Below are positions 8,395-16,033 of a DNA stretch of 23,501 nt, piece after piece (position 1 is the first letter of the stretch; each line of letters starts with the position of its first letter). The translations under genes and the position numbers were made by a program. The notes beneath the pieces are model-generated. The model searched no databases. It was not told the DNA's origin and saw only the letters and a program-made list of their open reading frames with translations. This DNA comes from JBKBYG01 sp046313435 (lineage in GTDB: Bacteria; Pseudomonadota; Alphaproteobacteria; Rickettsiales; Arcanibacteraceae), in NCBI GenBank assembly GCA_046313435.1, contig JBKBYG010000022.1, positions 1-23,501 of the forward strand. Direction: 5' to 3'.

Positions 8395-8842
8395 TATAAT
8401 GCTCCTTCGATTGAGTGTTTATGAGTCTGATATTTATAAATTATTATTATAAATTAAGCAATGTCATAAAAAAGAAATTATATATAGTTCATTCGAATTT
8501 AAAAAACATTTCATATAAAAATGGATTTAAAATAATATAAAAAAATTGTTGCTAAAAAACATCTATCTTGTTTAGAACACGATATCTCTGATATTAGAAA
8601 AAATATTTCAAAAAAATAACTACAATAATAATATTCTTATAAAAGTGCAAAGAATTTTACAAAGGTTATTTAGTATAGAGAATCTAGCTGTTTCAAAATA
8701 ATATTTAAGAAAACAAAATCACACTATTTTTAAAACAAATCTGTCAAGTTTTTTTTAATTTTTTTTATAGAACTAGCTATTGAATATTAAAAAAAATTGG
8801 CGTAAGTTCATCGTCTAATTAAAATAATTTGGAGGAAATTAT
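8395..8842. other. 448-base intergenic region, no gene seen
   Basis: Very AT-rich gap between two diverging genes, with long A and T runs (for example 8749-8767). Only short open stretches without a good start or ribosome site are present, such as a run of about 30 codons ending near 8619 that lacks an ATG. It must hold the promoters of the copper chaperone gene and the CADD-like gene, but I see no clear matched -35/-10 pair. GGAGGAAA just before 8843 is the ribosome site of the CADD-like gene. Confidence 0.5.
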
Positions 8843-9499
8843 ATGGAATTTGCAAGCCAACTACAAACTACCTTAGCAAAATATGATCTTCTTACCCACC
8901 AGCTTTATCAGTACTGGAACGAGGGAAAACTTACAAAAAATACATTGATTGAGTACGCTAAACAATATTATCATCACGTTGAGTCTTTTCCTAAATGTTT
9001 GAGCATGATACTTGCTTTAAGCAATGATCCTGAACATAGAAAAGTGATTATAGAAAATTTAATTGAAGAGGAATATAATACTCCAAATCATCCTGAGCTA
9101 TGGCTTGATTTTGCCAAGGGATTAGAAGTAACTGCAACAGAAGTTAAAAATACTGACATAAATAAAAAAACAGCTGATCTTTTAAATGATTTCAGAAATT
9201 GCTGTAAAGCCTCTTACGAAGAAGGGTTAGGTGCATTATATGCGCATGAATGGCAATATAGTAAAATTGCAGAAACTAAAAAAGCTGGTCTAAAAAAATT
9301 CTATGGAATTGAATGGGAATCTGCTCTAAAATTCTTTGAAGTACATAGTGAAATTGATGTATGGCATTCAGAACAATTGACTAGTTTAATTAATAAAATT
9401 CCTGAAGAAAAACAGGAAATTGTTAAAAAAGGTGCTGAAAAAGCTGCTAAAGCTTTATGGGGCTTTTTAGATGGCATACTTGAATATCATCACGCATAA
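8843..9499 (+). CDS. CADD-like (TenA/PqqC-fold) protein, probable p-aminobenzoate synthase
   Basis: Helical diiron protein of 218 aa homologous to Chlamydia CADD, which makes p-aminobenzoate for folate from one of its own tyrosines. By eye-alignment, metal ligands Glu76 (NLIEEE), His83 (PNHPELW), Glu136, His168, Asp172 and His175 (HSEIDVWH) match CADD Glu81, His88, Glu142, His174, Asp178 and His181. The sacrificial Tyr27 corresponds to Tyr22 (HQLYQYW) and the essential Lys152 to Lys146. CADD Tyr141 is replaced by His135. A strong GGAGGAAA precedes the ATG, and a 16-bp hairpin follows the stop. It is monocistronic; no thi or pqq gene adjoins it, which argues against TenA or PqqC roles. No folate gene is in the window. 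Confidence 0.88.
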   Translation: MEFASQLQTTLAKYDLLTHQLYQYWNEGKLTKNTLIEYAKQYYHHVESFPKCLSMILALSNDPEHRKVIIENLIEEEYNTPNHPELWLDFAKGLEVTATEVKNTDINKKTADLLNDFRNCCKASYEEGLGALYAHEWQYSKIAETKKAGLKKFYGIEWESALKFFEVHSEIDVWHSEQLTSLINKIPEEKQEIVKKGAEKAAKALWGFLDGILEYHHA

Positions 9500-9513
9500 T
9501 TTATTTTCCTTTT

Positions 9514-9556
9514 GTATAATTATTCTCTTATTAAGAGAGTAATTATACGTCTTTAC
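9514..9556 (+). terminator. rho-independent-type terminator of the CADD-like gene
   Basis: The arms at 9514-9529 and 9533-9548 pair over 16 positions (15 Watson-Crick plus one G-U in RNA) around a 3-base loop. The tail GTCTTTAC is only modestly T-rich. It lies 15 bases after the stop codon. Confidence 0.75.
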
Positions 9557-9560
9557 AAAT

Positions 9561-9677
9561 ATTGAAATCTTTAGAAAATACATTACATTCTATTTTACAG
9601 TGCTTAGGGTAATAAAATAAAATTATGTTAGAAGATTATAATAATAAAAAATCAAAGCCTTCTTGAAAGATTTCAAT
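9561..9677. repeat. 12-bp perfect inverted repeat, widely spaced
   Basis: ATTGAAATCTTT (9561-9572) and AAAGATTTCAAT (9666-9677) are perfect reverse complements separated by 93 bases. They could close a long RNA hairpin or mark the borders of a decayed insertion. The right arm ends 10 bases before the palindromic repeat. Confidence 0.4.
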
Positions 9678-9687
9678 CTAGCAATAC

Positions 9688-9792
9688 TATAGTAGTTTCA
9701 GTTGAATTTTGAGCAAGGTGCGAGGAGAGAAGCCTATTAAATGCTAGGTGAGCAACGAATACGATGCACAAACTTCAACTAAAACTACTATA
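9688..9792. repeat. 105-bp palindromic interspersed repeat, Rickettsiales type
   Basis: The 22-base ends (9688-9709, beginning TATAGTAGTTT, and 9771-9792, ending CTACTATA) are reverse complements at 20 of 22 positions. The interior is clearly more GC-rich than its surroundings and contains GAGCAAGG, an inner CCTA/TAGG mini-stem, and GAGCAACGAATACG. This architecture resembles the palindromic elements scattered through Rickettsiales genomes, in both intergenic and coding positions. Only one full copy is visible in the window. No flanking direct repeat is obvious. Assignment to a named repeat family was not possible. Confidence 0.7.
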
Positions 9793-9865
9793 AAGAAGAT
9801 GAAATTAAAGGGATTGTAAATAATTATCATATAAGTGTAAAGCTATATAAACTATTCACTGCATT

Positions 9866-10081
9866 ATGTATTTAATCGAGCAAAATAAGATTAGTTCATT
9901 TAAAAATATTAAGATTCTTAAGGAGATAGTGAGTTATATTCCTATTAAAGGTCTCAATGTAGAAATATTAATAAAAACTAAAAAAGCTGTTTACAAAATA
10001 AAATGTGTTAGAAGGTTAGAAAGAAAAAAAATGATCGATATGAATAGCGACAAAAAGGTTCATGTGTTATATAATAACTAA
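9866..10081 (+). CDS. doubtful small ORF (71 aa)
   Basis: Open frame encoding a basic, Lys/Ile-rich 71-aa peptide with no recognised domain, signal or membrane segment. The middle (SYIPIKGLNVEILIKTKKAV) looks like alternating beta structure, so a remnant of a larger protein is possible. No Shine-Dalgarno precedes the ATG and the ORF stands in a repeat-bearing spacer. It is more likely noise or debris than a working gene. Confidence 0.25.
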   Translation: MYLIEQNKISSFKNIKILKEIVSYIPIKGLNVEILIKTKKAVYKIKCVRRLERKKMIDMNSDKKVHVLYNN

Positions 10082-10101
10082 TAATATCGCTCATTTTAAA
10101 T

Positions 10102-11043
10102 CTAACGCTTGCGACCTGTTGACATACGAAATTGATCTTCAGGAAAGCCTTTAAACTGGTTATCACAAACTAATTTTGCACTATGCTTACCGTAGAAAGC
10201 ATTTAATTTGGGATTTAAAGTTCCAAATGTTAGGTTTCTTATTCCAAGTTCATGAGCTTTATCTTTTATCATTTCTATTACTTGACCGCCAATACCTATG
10301 TTTCTGCAGTTTTGTTCAATATAGAAATAGGTTAAGGATTTAGTTTCTTTTAATCTACTATATAAGATATCATTTTCTTTAACAAATTCTCTAAAAGCAA
10401 ACATTCCTATAGGAAGATTATCGTAAGTTATAATATAGAGTTTGTCTTTCATATTATTAACTAGCTCTATACGTTTTTCAATTCCTGGGTAATTGCGTAA
10501 ATAACCCCATTTATCCTCGCACCATTTTGCTGCCTTAAATAACCATTCTTCATTATCACTTTGAGCTAAATTATGTAATTTCAATTTTGATTTAAACTTT
10601 GTATGCGAAGTGTAATCAAGTACGTAGGGGCTGAATTTCTTGATTTCTTCTACCAATTGTAATTTAAGCATTGTGCTAATAGCTGGTTTATCTATATAAT
10701 CTTGTGAACCGTTAAATGAACTTAAATTTTCATATAAAAAATCTTCATTAAGAACAAGATCATTTGATTTAAAATTATCAACTAACAAATTTTTAATTAA
10801 TTTTAAATCTTTTACTGTAATTAAATTTTTAGATTTTTTGAATTCTATGCAAAAATTATCTGGATTAAAAATTAGATCTGTAAAATCATTATCATATTTT
10901 AAAGAAAAAAGCCTTTTCAATACACATTCTCGAATAAATTTAGGTGTGTTTTTTGAGAACTCTAATGAGACTATATTTTTGGAAATAAAGATTGCTTGAA
11001 TTGGAGAGCTTAAAAAATCTTGAATATTAATAGGTTCAGCCAT
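10102..11043 (-). CDS. GNAT-family acetyltransferase with unknown N-terminal half
   Basis: Predicted acetyl-CoA-dependent N-acetyltransferase of 313 aa; substrate unknown. The GNAT core occupies about residues 175-295, with motif A visible as YIEQNCRNIGIGGQVIEMIKDKA (pyrophosphate-binding R247-N-I-G-I-G-G253) and a later NPKLNAFYGKHSAKL typical of motif B. The first 170 residues are unrecognised and contain no GNAT motifs, so this is a two-part protein. The ATG at 11043 was chosen because the longer frame (to 11103) runs into tRNA-Met, and its first 20 residues would largely come from tRNA sequence; GGAA lies about 9 bases ahead of this ATG. It is probably co-transcribed with that tRNA, which ends only 25 bases upstream. 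Confidence 0.8.
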   Translation of the reverse strand: MAEPINIQDFLSSPIQAIFISKNIVSLEFSKNTPKFIRECVLKRLFSLKYDNDFTDLIFNPDNFCIEFKKSKNLITVKDLKLIKNLLVDNFKSNDLVLNEDFLYENLSSFNGSQDYIDKPAISTMLKLQLVEEIKKFSPYVLDYTSHTKFKSKLKLHNLAQSDNEEWLFKAAKWCEDKWGYLRNYPGIEKRIELVNNMKDKLYIITYDNLPIGMFAFREFVKENDILYSRLKETKSLTYFYIEQNCRNIGIGGQVIEMIKDKAHELGIRNLTFGTLNPKLNAFYGKHSAKLVCDNQFKGFPEDQFRMSTGRKR

Positions 11044-11068
11044 AATAAATATTCCATTATTAAAATTT

Positions 11069-11145
11069 TGGTAGCGGGAGAGGGACTTGAACCCCCGACA
11101 CACGGATTATGATTCCGTCGCTCTAACCACCTGAGCTACCCCGCC
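11069..11145 (-). tRNA. tRNA-Met (anticodon CAT), elongator type
   Basis: A complete 77-base cloverleaf with encoded CCA. The acceptor GGCGGGG pairs with TCCCGCT (two G-U ends). The D arm is GCTC/GAGC, the anticodon stem ACGGA/TCCGT with loop ATCATAA gives anticodon CAT, and the T arm has TTCAAGT. CAT could in principle be elongator Met, initiator Met or lysidine-modified Ile. The 5' GGCGGGGTAGCTCAG and GGAATCATAATCC fit alphaproteobacterial elongator tRNA-Met. A good promoter lies just upstream. Confidence 0.93.
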
Positions 11146-11162
11146 ACATAAATTATTAATAT

Positions 11163-11191
11163 CGTATAAATAATAATTACTCTTATGTCAA
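11163..11191 (-). promoter_or_regulatory. promoter of tRNA-Met (and GNAT gene)
   Basis: On the minus strand, a perfect -35 TTGACA (11186-11191) and a -10 TATACG (11163-11168) are separated by 17 bases. The predicted start is about 10 bases before the mature tRNA. This is the best sigma-70 promoter I see in the window. It lies in the 52-base gap after ftsZ. Confidence 0.75.
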
Positions 11192-11197
11192 GCCTAG

Positions 11198-12682
11198 TTA
11201 TTTTTTTCTTCTTAAAAAAGCTGGGACATCTAATGAATTTTCATAAACTTCTTCGGTTGTAGAAGAGGAGTTTTCTAAATTGTTTAAACTTTTATTGTCA
11301 CTTGAACTTGAGTTACCAGTTCTAATTCCAACCGAATGAGCCATCCTTTCAAAAATACCCAAAGTCTTTTTAGGAGTTTTGCCTTCATCTTTATAATATT
11401 GGGAAGAATAATTTTGTTTACCAGTATTAATTTTTTCCTGTCTCGGGTTTTCAATAACCGGTATGGTTTTAGGTTCCATTGGTCGTTGCGGGACAAAATC
11501 TAATTCTTCTGTATTTACTAAAACTGATGGCTCTATTATATCTTCAAAAGTTTCATTTTGTAATTGTGTAATATTTATTTCTTGAGGTGCATCTTCAGTT
11601 AAGACGGGCTCACCAGAAGGAGTTTTTAATGCTTTTGAAGCTTGATAGAAAGGCGAATTTGTAGGAGCAGTATTATTTGGTACTTTAATTCCAAAATTTT
11701 CATCATTTTTGTTTATGGGTAATTCAATTCCTGTAGCAACTACTGAGACTCTGATTTTTCCTTCCAAGTCTGGATTGAATGTTGAACCAAATATTATATT
11801 TGCATCAGGATCAACTTCATCACGAATTCTATTTGCTGCTTCATCAACTTCAAAAAGGGTCATATCAGGACCACCAGTAATATTGATAAGCACACCTCTT
11901 GCACCTTTCATTGAAGAATGGTCGAGTAGGGGATTAGATATTGCTGCCTCAGCTGCATGAATTGCTCTTTGCTCGCCTGACGCTTCACCTGTGCCCATCA
12001 TTGCTTTGCCCATTTCGCTCATTACAGTTCTAATATCTGCAAAATCGAGGTTAATTAACCCCGGCATTATCATTAAATCTGTAACTCCTCTAACGCCTGC
12101 ATGTAAAACGTCATCAGCCATTTTAAACGCATCTGCAAAAGTCGTGCGTTCGTTTGCAATACGAAATAAGTTTTGATTAGGAATTACAATAAGAGTGTCA
12201 ACGTGTTTTTGGAGTTCAAGTAAACCAATTTCTGCAATTTTCATTCTGTGAGAACCTTCGAAATGAAAAGGTTTTGTTACTACACCCACAGTTAAAATTC
12301 CATTATCACGCGCTGCTTTTGCTATTACTGGCGCAGCACCTGTACCTGTGCCACCTCCCATACCTGCAGTTATAAATACCATATTACTACCATTGAGATT
12401 TTCCATTATCTCTTCCATGGCTTCCTCAGCGGCAGCTCTACCAATCTCCGGAGATGCGCCTGCGCCTAGTCCTCTAGTAATATTTTCACCAAGTTGAATT
12501 TTTCTGTCTGCTAAAGAATATTCTAATGCTTGAGCATCTGTGTTTGCTACAACAAATTTTGCGCCTTCTAAATTAGCATTAATCATATTATTTACAGCAT
12601 TTCCACCTGCGCCGCCTATGCCAAACACTGTTATGCAAGGTTTAATTATGATATTTTCAGGTAAATGCAAATTTAAACTCAT
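11198..12682 (-). CDS. ftsZ: cell division protein FtsZ
   Basis: Tubulin-like GTPase that forms the division ring. The 494-aa protein has the GTP-binding N-terminal domain with GIGGAGGNAVNNMI (21-34), the tubulin signature GGGTGTG (109-115) and the NLDFADIRTVM synergy-loop region. A variable, Pro/Asn/Ser-rich linker of about 150 residues follows, ending in the conserved C-terminal peptide LDVPAFLRRKK, which binds FtsA/ZipA-type partners. The start at 12682 gives MSLNLHLPENI, typical of alphaproteobacterial FtsZ. A longer frame beginning with TTG at 12694 overlaps the GAGGAA ribosome site and was rejected. No ftsA or ftsQ adjoins it. Confidence 0.97.
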   Translation of the reverse strand: MSLNLHLPENIIIKPCITVFGIGGAGGNAVNNMINANLEGAKFVVANTDAQALEYSLADRKIQLGENITRGLGAGASPEIGRAAAEEAMEEIMENLNGSNMVFITAGMGGGTGTGAAPVIAKAARDNGILTVGVVTKPFHFEGSHRMKIAEIGLLELQKHVDTLIVIPNQNLFRIANERTTFADAFKMADDVLHAGVRGVTDLMIMPGLINLDFADIRTVMSEMGKAMMGTGEASGEQRAIHAAEAAISNPLLDHSSMKGARGVLINITGGPDMTLFEVDEAANRIRDEVDPDANIIFGSTFNPDLEGKIRVSVVATGIELPINKNDENFGIKVPNNTAPTNSPFYQASKALKTPSGEPVLTEDAPQEINITQLQNETFEDIIEPSVLVNTEELDFVPQRPMEPKTIPVIENPRQEKINTGKQNYSSQYYKDEGKTPKKTLGIFERMAHSVGIRTGNSSSSDNKSLNNLENSSSTTEEVYENSLDVPAFLRRKK

Positions 12683-12911
12683 TTTTTTCCTCAAAATCAG
12701 ATTTTAAATTATTCTTGTTATATTTATAGATATAACATATTTGTTAATATTTATTTAAGTTTATTAAAATTAATATAATTTTGGCTATTTTAAATATATT
12801 TTTCTTTAATTATTATAAGCCCGAATATATTTCATTAACTTTTATCTTATAAGGAAAGATTATACATAAATAAAGACAAAATTAAATTTTTTTGTATTTT
12901 TTCTAATAAAA

Positions 12912-14312
12912 TCAATAACCTGTTAAAATTCTTTCAACTAATTGCTTTATAGTAGGTATAAATTCATCTTTATAAAATGGATCATTAGCGAATTTGTAAG
13001 CATTGTGACCAGAAAACATTAACTGGTTTTCTATATCTTTTCCTCTTATTACATCTTGTAAAGTCTTTTGAATACAGTAACTTCTAGGATCAGCCTTTCT
13101 ACCAGTAGTAAAATTATCATGATCTGCCCAATTACTGAATTTGCAAGCACTTAAACATCCCATACAATCAATTTGATCTTTAACTATCTGATTTTCTAAA
13201 TCTTTAGTTACAAAAATTACCGTAGAATCTGGAGTTTTCATAGCTTCATTGAAACCTTCTTTGATCCACTTGGATGCTTTTATTTCATCTTCAGCTTTTA
13301 AGTATATTTGCCTTCCTCTAGGTCCAACAGGAAATGCTATGTTATATTCTTCTTCAGCAGCTGATCTATATTCAATTTGTCTATTATTTCTTTCAATAAG
13401 TTCCTGGATAAAATCATTTTTAATAGCTGATGAATAGAATCCAGTTGGACTAAATCTATTTAGTAAAATATCACCTTCTTTGAGATTTAAAAGTTTTTGT
13501 TTCCATTCAGAAGATACAGGACTTTCTTGAGTTAATATCGGTCTAGTGCCAAATTGAAATGCTACAGGTCCGATTTCAGGATTGTTTAGCCAATTTTCCC
13601 AGTCTTTTAAATGCCATACCCCACCAGCCATAATAACCGGAACATCGTTAAGGCCAACTTCATTCATGAATTTTCTAATTTCAACAACTCTTGGATATGG
13701 ATCTTCTGGTTTAAGAGGATCTTCATTGTTAGATAAACCATTATGGCCACCTGCAAGCCAGGGATCTTCATATACTACTCCTCCAAGCAAATGCGATCTT
13801 TTATGATATGATCTTTTCCATAAAGCCCTAAATGCTCTCATCGATGATACAATTGGATAATAATATATATTATATTGTTCTGCAATTTCAGCGACTCTAT
13901 ATGGCATACCTGCACCGCATGTAACACCATGTATTAAACCTTTTGCTCCGTTGAGTATTCCTTCAAGTATTGCTTCTGCGCCACCCATTTCCCATAAGAT
14001 ATTAATATGGAGTCTTCCATTCCCATTACTAGTTTCATGTGCAATTTTTGCTTGTGCAATTCCACCTTTAATTCCTCTTTCAATTAATTCATGATGGCGC
14101 TCTTTTCTTGTTTTACCGTGATAAATAGGCAAAATTATATTGCCTTTTTCGTCATAAAAATCTGCATTCACTCCTGAAAATGTTCCGACAGCTTCTGCTG
14201 CTGCAAATGCACCAGATGTACTGCCATTGCTTACGCCAATTCCTTTGCCGCCTTCAATTATGGGATAAATTTCTTTACCAGAAAGTTTTACTGAATTTAA
14301 ATTTAAAGTCAT
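12912..14312 (-). CDS. nitronate monooxygenase / 2-nitropropane dioxygenase family flavoprotein with Cys cluster
   Basis: FMN-dependent TIM-barrel enzyme of the NMO/NPD family. Family landmarks are EGGKGIGVSNG near the N-terminus, GLIHGVTCGAG (125-135), AGGHNG (187-192, matching the AGGHxG segment with the family's catalytic His), AGGVW (229-233) and FQFGTRP (253-259). At 466 aa it is about 100 residues longer than classical NMOs. The extra C-terminal part carries Cys383, Cys386, Cys390 and Cys413 (DCMGCLSACKF, then SYCIQ), a possible Fe-S or zinc site. The natural substrate is unknown; nitronate detoxification is only the family default. No Shine-Dalgarno precedes its ATG. It could share a message with the MFS gene, but a hairpin separates them. 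Confidence 0.82.
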   Translation of the reverse strand: MTLNLNSVKLSGKEIYPIIEGGKGIGVSNGSTSGAFAAAEAVGTFSGVNADFYDEKGNIILPIYHGKTRKERHHELIERGIKGGIAQAKIAHETSNGNGRLHINILWEMGGAEAILEGILNGAKGLIHGVTCGAGMPYRVAEIAEQYNIYYYPIVSSMRAFRALWKRSYHKRSHLLGGVVYEDPWLAGGHNGLSNNEDPLKPEDPYPRVVEIRKFMNEVGLNDVPVIMAGGVWHLKDWENWLNNPEIGPVAFQFGTRPILTQESPVSSEWKQKLLNLKEGDILLNRFSPTGFYSSAIKNDFIQELIERNNRQIEYRSAAEEEYNIAFPVGPRGRQIYLKAEDEIKASKWIKEGFNEAMKTPDSTVIFVTKDLENQIVKDQIDCMGCLSACKFSNWADHDNFTTGRKADPRSYCIQKTLQDVIRGKDIENQLMFSGHNAYKFANDPFYKDEFIPTIKQLVERILTGY

Positions 14313-14346
14313 TGTTAATTAATTATTCATTTATTAAATGTTAGCT

Positions 14347-14380
14347 ATAAAATTCTGCGAGGACACAGTGCCACACAGAA
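14347..14380 (-). terminator. terminator downstream of the MFS gene
   Basis: Read on the minus strand, TTCTGTG and CGCAGAA (14374-14380 and 14353-14359) form a 7-bp stem (one G-U) followed by TTTTAT. It sits between the MFS stop and the next gene's start and is the most GC-rich patch in that gap. Confidence 0.55.
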
Positions 14381-14422
14381 ATTAATTATTCTATAGTTTT
14401 TTTTTCATATTGATAGTGAAAT

Positions 14423-15637
14423 TTAAACCTTATTAGAATTATTTTTTCTATCCATTATCAAAAGCATAGTAAAGCCAAGTGCCGCAATAGCAAGGCCTAT
14501 AGGTATAACTGCAATACCATAGTTATATGTTTTAATCCCTATACCAAATTCCAAGGTTTTTACATCAATGATTTTGCTTATACTACTATGAAATACGTAT
14601 CCAAAAATCATTATAACCATATTAGTTAGTGCAGTAGCTAGGCCTGCTGCTTTTTCATCAACATATGTTGATGCTTTAAAAATAGCAATAATTTGGTAAG
14701 AGCTTAAAAATCCTATTACAATAAATACCACTGATAAATTTATTAAAGATATATTGCCCATCATAATTATAACAAATCCTGCGCACATCAATACTGCGCA
14801 AACAATTATAGTTTCTAAATAGCTTTTAGTTTTTTCTGCAATTGAGCTAAGCAAAGGAGCGCCAAAGCACATACCTATAAATATTAAAGAAGGCAAATAT
14901 GCAGCTTTCTCATCATCAAAATTATACGCAAGTTTTAAAAACTTTGTGCCCCATACATCTGCGAATCCTTCCAGTGGCCCAACCATAAGACCAGAAAAAA
15001 TACATACTGCCCAAATTTTATAGTTTTTTAAAACTTGATTAATTTCGTTTAGAATGGATTCTTGTTTAATTGACTCTTGATCTGGAATTGTCATATATGC
15101 TGTAGCAGCTAAAATTATTCCAATTATCATAAGCATATGGATTATAAAAGCAGTTCCTAATTGAGTTTTTATATAATTAAGTGGTCCGCCTCCGTAAATT
15201 GCCCCAACCAAACCTATAGTTACACATATACTTAGCATTTTAGAAAAGTTTTCTTTCTTAAAGCTTAGAGCAATTACTTTAAATGCCCCAAGTATTGCTG
15301 CAGAAGATCCTATTCCTATTAACAATCTTCCTAACATTGGATATATCCATATATTTCCATATGCAAAAGGGATTGTTCCGATAACTGTAAGCATAATAAA
15401 TATTGGGAGAATATTTTTTGGACCATATTTGTCAAAAAGTATTCCAAGAGGCAAATGGACCAGAGCATAGCCTATATAATATATTCCAGATAATTGTCCA
15501 AATGTTGTAACATCGATTTGATATTTAGCAATTATTTCATCAATCATGATATTAGGCATTACTCTTAATATATATTGATAAGCATAAAAAATTGAAGCAA
15601 TAAACCACATTGCCCATGCATGTTTTCTGGTAATCAT
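14423..15637 (-). CDS. MFS transporter
   Basis: Inner-membrane major facilitator of 404 aa with about 12 hydrophobic segments. MFS motif A is present between segments 2 and 3 as GILFDKYGPKNIL (65-77). The N-terminus WAMWFIASIFYAYQYILRVMPNIM resembles the family expanded in Rickettsiales, where MFS proteins import host metabolites such as organic acids, amino acids or osmolytes. The substrate cannot be read from sequence. It stands alone with a terminator after it. The Shine-Dalgarno is weak (GAG about 10 bases ahead of the ATG). Confidence 0.88.
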   Translation of the reverse strand: MITRKHAWAMWFIASIFYAYQYILRVMPNIMIDEIIAKYQIDVTTFGQLSGIYYIGYALVHLPLGILFDKYGPKNILPIFIMLTVIGTIPFAYGNIWIYPMLGRLLIGIGSSAAILGAFKVIALSFKKENFSKMLSICVTIGLVGAIYGGGPLNYIKTQLGTAFIIHMLMIIGIILAATAYMTIPDQESIKQESILNEINQVLKNYKIWAVCIFSGLMVGPLEGFADVWGTKFLKLAYNFDDEKAAYLPSLIFIGMCFGAPLLSSIAEKTKSYLETIIVCAVLMCAGFVIIMMGNISLINLSVVFIVIGFLSSYQIIAIFKASTYVDEKAAGLATALTNMVIMIFGYVFHSSISKIIDVKTLEFGIGIKTYNYGIAVIPIGLAIAALGFTMLLIMDRKNNSNKV

Positions 15638-15917
15638 TTAATAATACTCAAATATGAATTATATTTTCAAGGCATTATTAATTAACAGATTTAGTATAAG
15701 ATAAAAAGAAAAAATTTTAAAAAATTGTTTTATAAGTCAAAAAGAGCAATTTAAAACTACAGAGCAATATTTAGTAACCTTTTTAACTAGCTTATAAGGC
15801 TTATCAAGAGTTAGAGTTGCCTGGTGCATAGAGTTTGAAAACAAAATCAATAGACTTCTTGCAGAACATTATTTTTAGGGTTGATTTGCGTTATGAATTT
15901 ATGTATTAACATATAAA
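15638..15917. other. 280-base intergenic region before the TPP riboswitch
   Basis: No gene is seen. A 21-codon open frame on the minus strand (15804-15869) ends in YAPGNSNS and could be debris of an older gene, but has no support. The right end carries the promoter-like pair at 15881-15909. Confidence 0.4.
15881..15909 (+). promoter_or_regulatory. putative promoter of the thiamine operon
   Basis: TTGATT (15881-15886) and TATTAA (15904-15909) are spaced by 17 bases; each matches 4 of 6 consensus positions. The predicted start falls at about 15917, one base before the riboswitch P1 stem, which supports the call. Confidence 0.5.
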
Positions 15918-16030
15918 GACATTAGGGGTGCCTGTGCCGGCTGAGAAAGTTCTTATACCAACTTCTATGGGATTTGGTATAACTTAACCCTTTGTACCTG
16001 ATCTTGCATATACAAGCGGAGGAAAATGTT
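15918..16030 (+). promoter_or_regulatory. TPP riboswitch (THI element)
   Basis: The conserved TPP aptamer core is visible in order: GGGGTGCC (15925-15932), GGCTGAGA (15939-15946), an extended P3 hairpin with TTATACCAA pairing to TTGGTATAA, AACCC (15986-15990), ACCTGAT (15996-16002), a CTTG/CAAG stem, and GCGGAGGA (16016-16023). P1 is closed by ACATT (15919-15923) with AATGT (16025-16029). GGAGGA is also the ribosome site for the ATG at 16034, so ligand binding should block translation of the SemiSWEET and coupled genes directly. No separate terminator hairpin lies between the aptamer and the ATG. Confidence 0.95.
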
Positions 16031-16033
16031 ATT

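Larger units (their letters stand above)
9500..10101. other. long gene-poor stretch after the CADD-like gene
   Basis: About 600 bases holding, in order, the terminator hairpin, a widely spaced 12-bp inverted repeat (9561-9572 and 9666-9677), a 105-bp palindromic repeat (9688-9792) and a doubtful 71-aa ORF. No recognisable conserved gene lies here. It reads like a decaying or repeat-colonised spacer. Confidence 0.6.

Noticed and set aside
8421..8536. Short 38-codon frame in the gap before the CADD-like gene
   Set aside because: It is low-complexity, AT-driven, and lacks a ribosome site or any recognisable feature.
11044..11103. N-terminal extension of the GNAT frame to 11103
   Set aside because: The added 20 residues lie over the 3' half of tRNA-Met and the gap beside it; the ATG at 11043 has a ribosome site.
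12683..12694. TTG start giving a 498-aa FtsZ
   Set aside because: The extra four codons overlap the Shine-Dalgarno GAGGAA of the ATG at 12682, and the family begins at that Met.
15804..15869. Minus-strand 21-codon frame ending YAPGNSNS
   Set aside because: Too short, with a stop just upstream of its ATG and no ribosome site; at most gene debris.
15992..16033. Longer start for the SemiSWEET
   Set aside because: These 14 codons are the 3' strand of the TPP aptamer; the ATG at 16034 is correctly spaced from GGAGGA.
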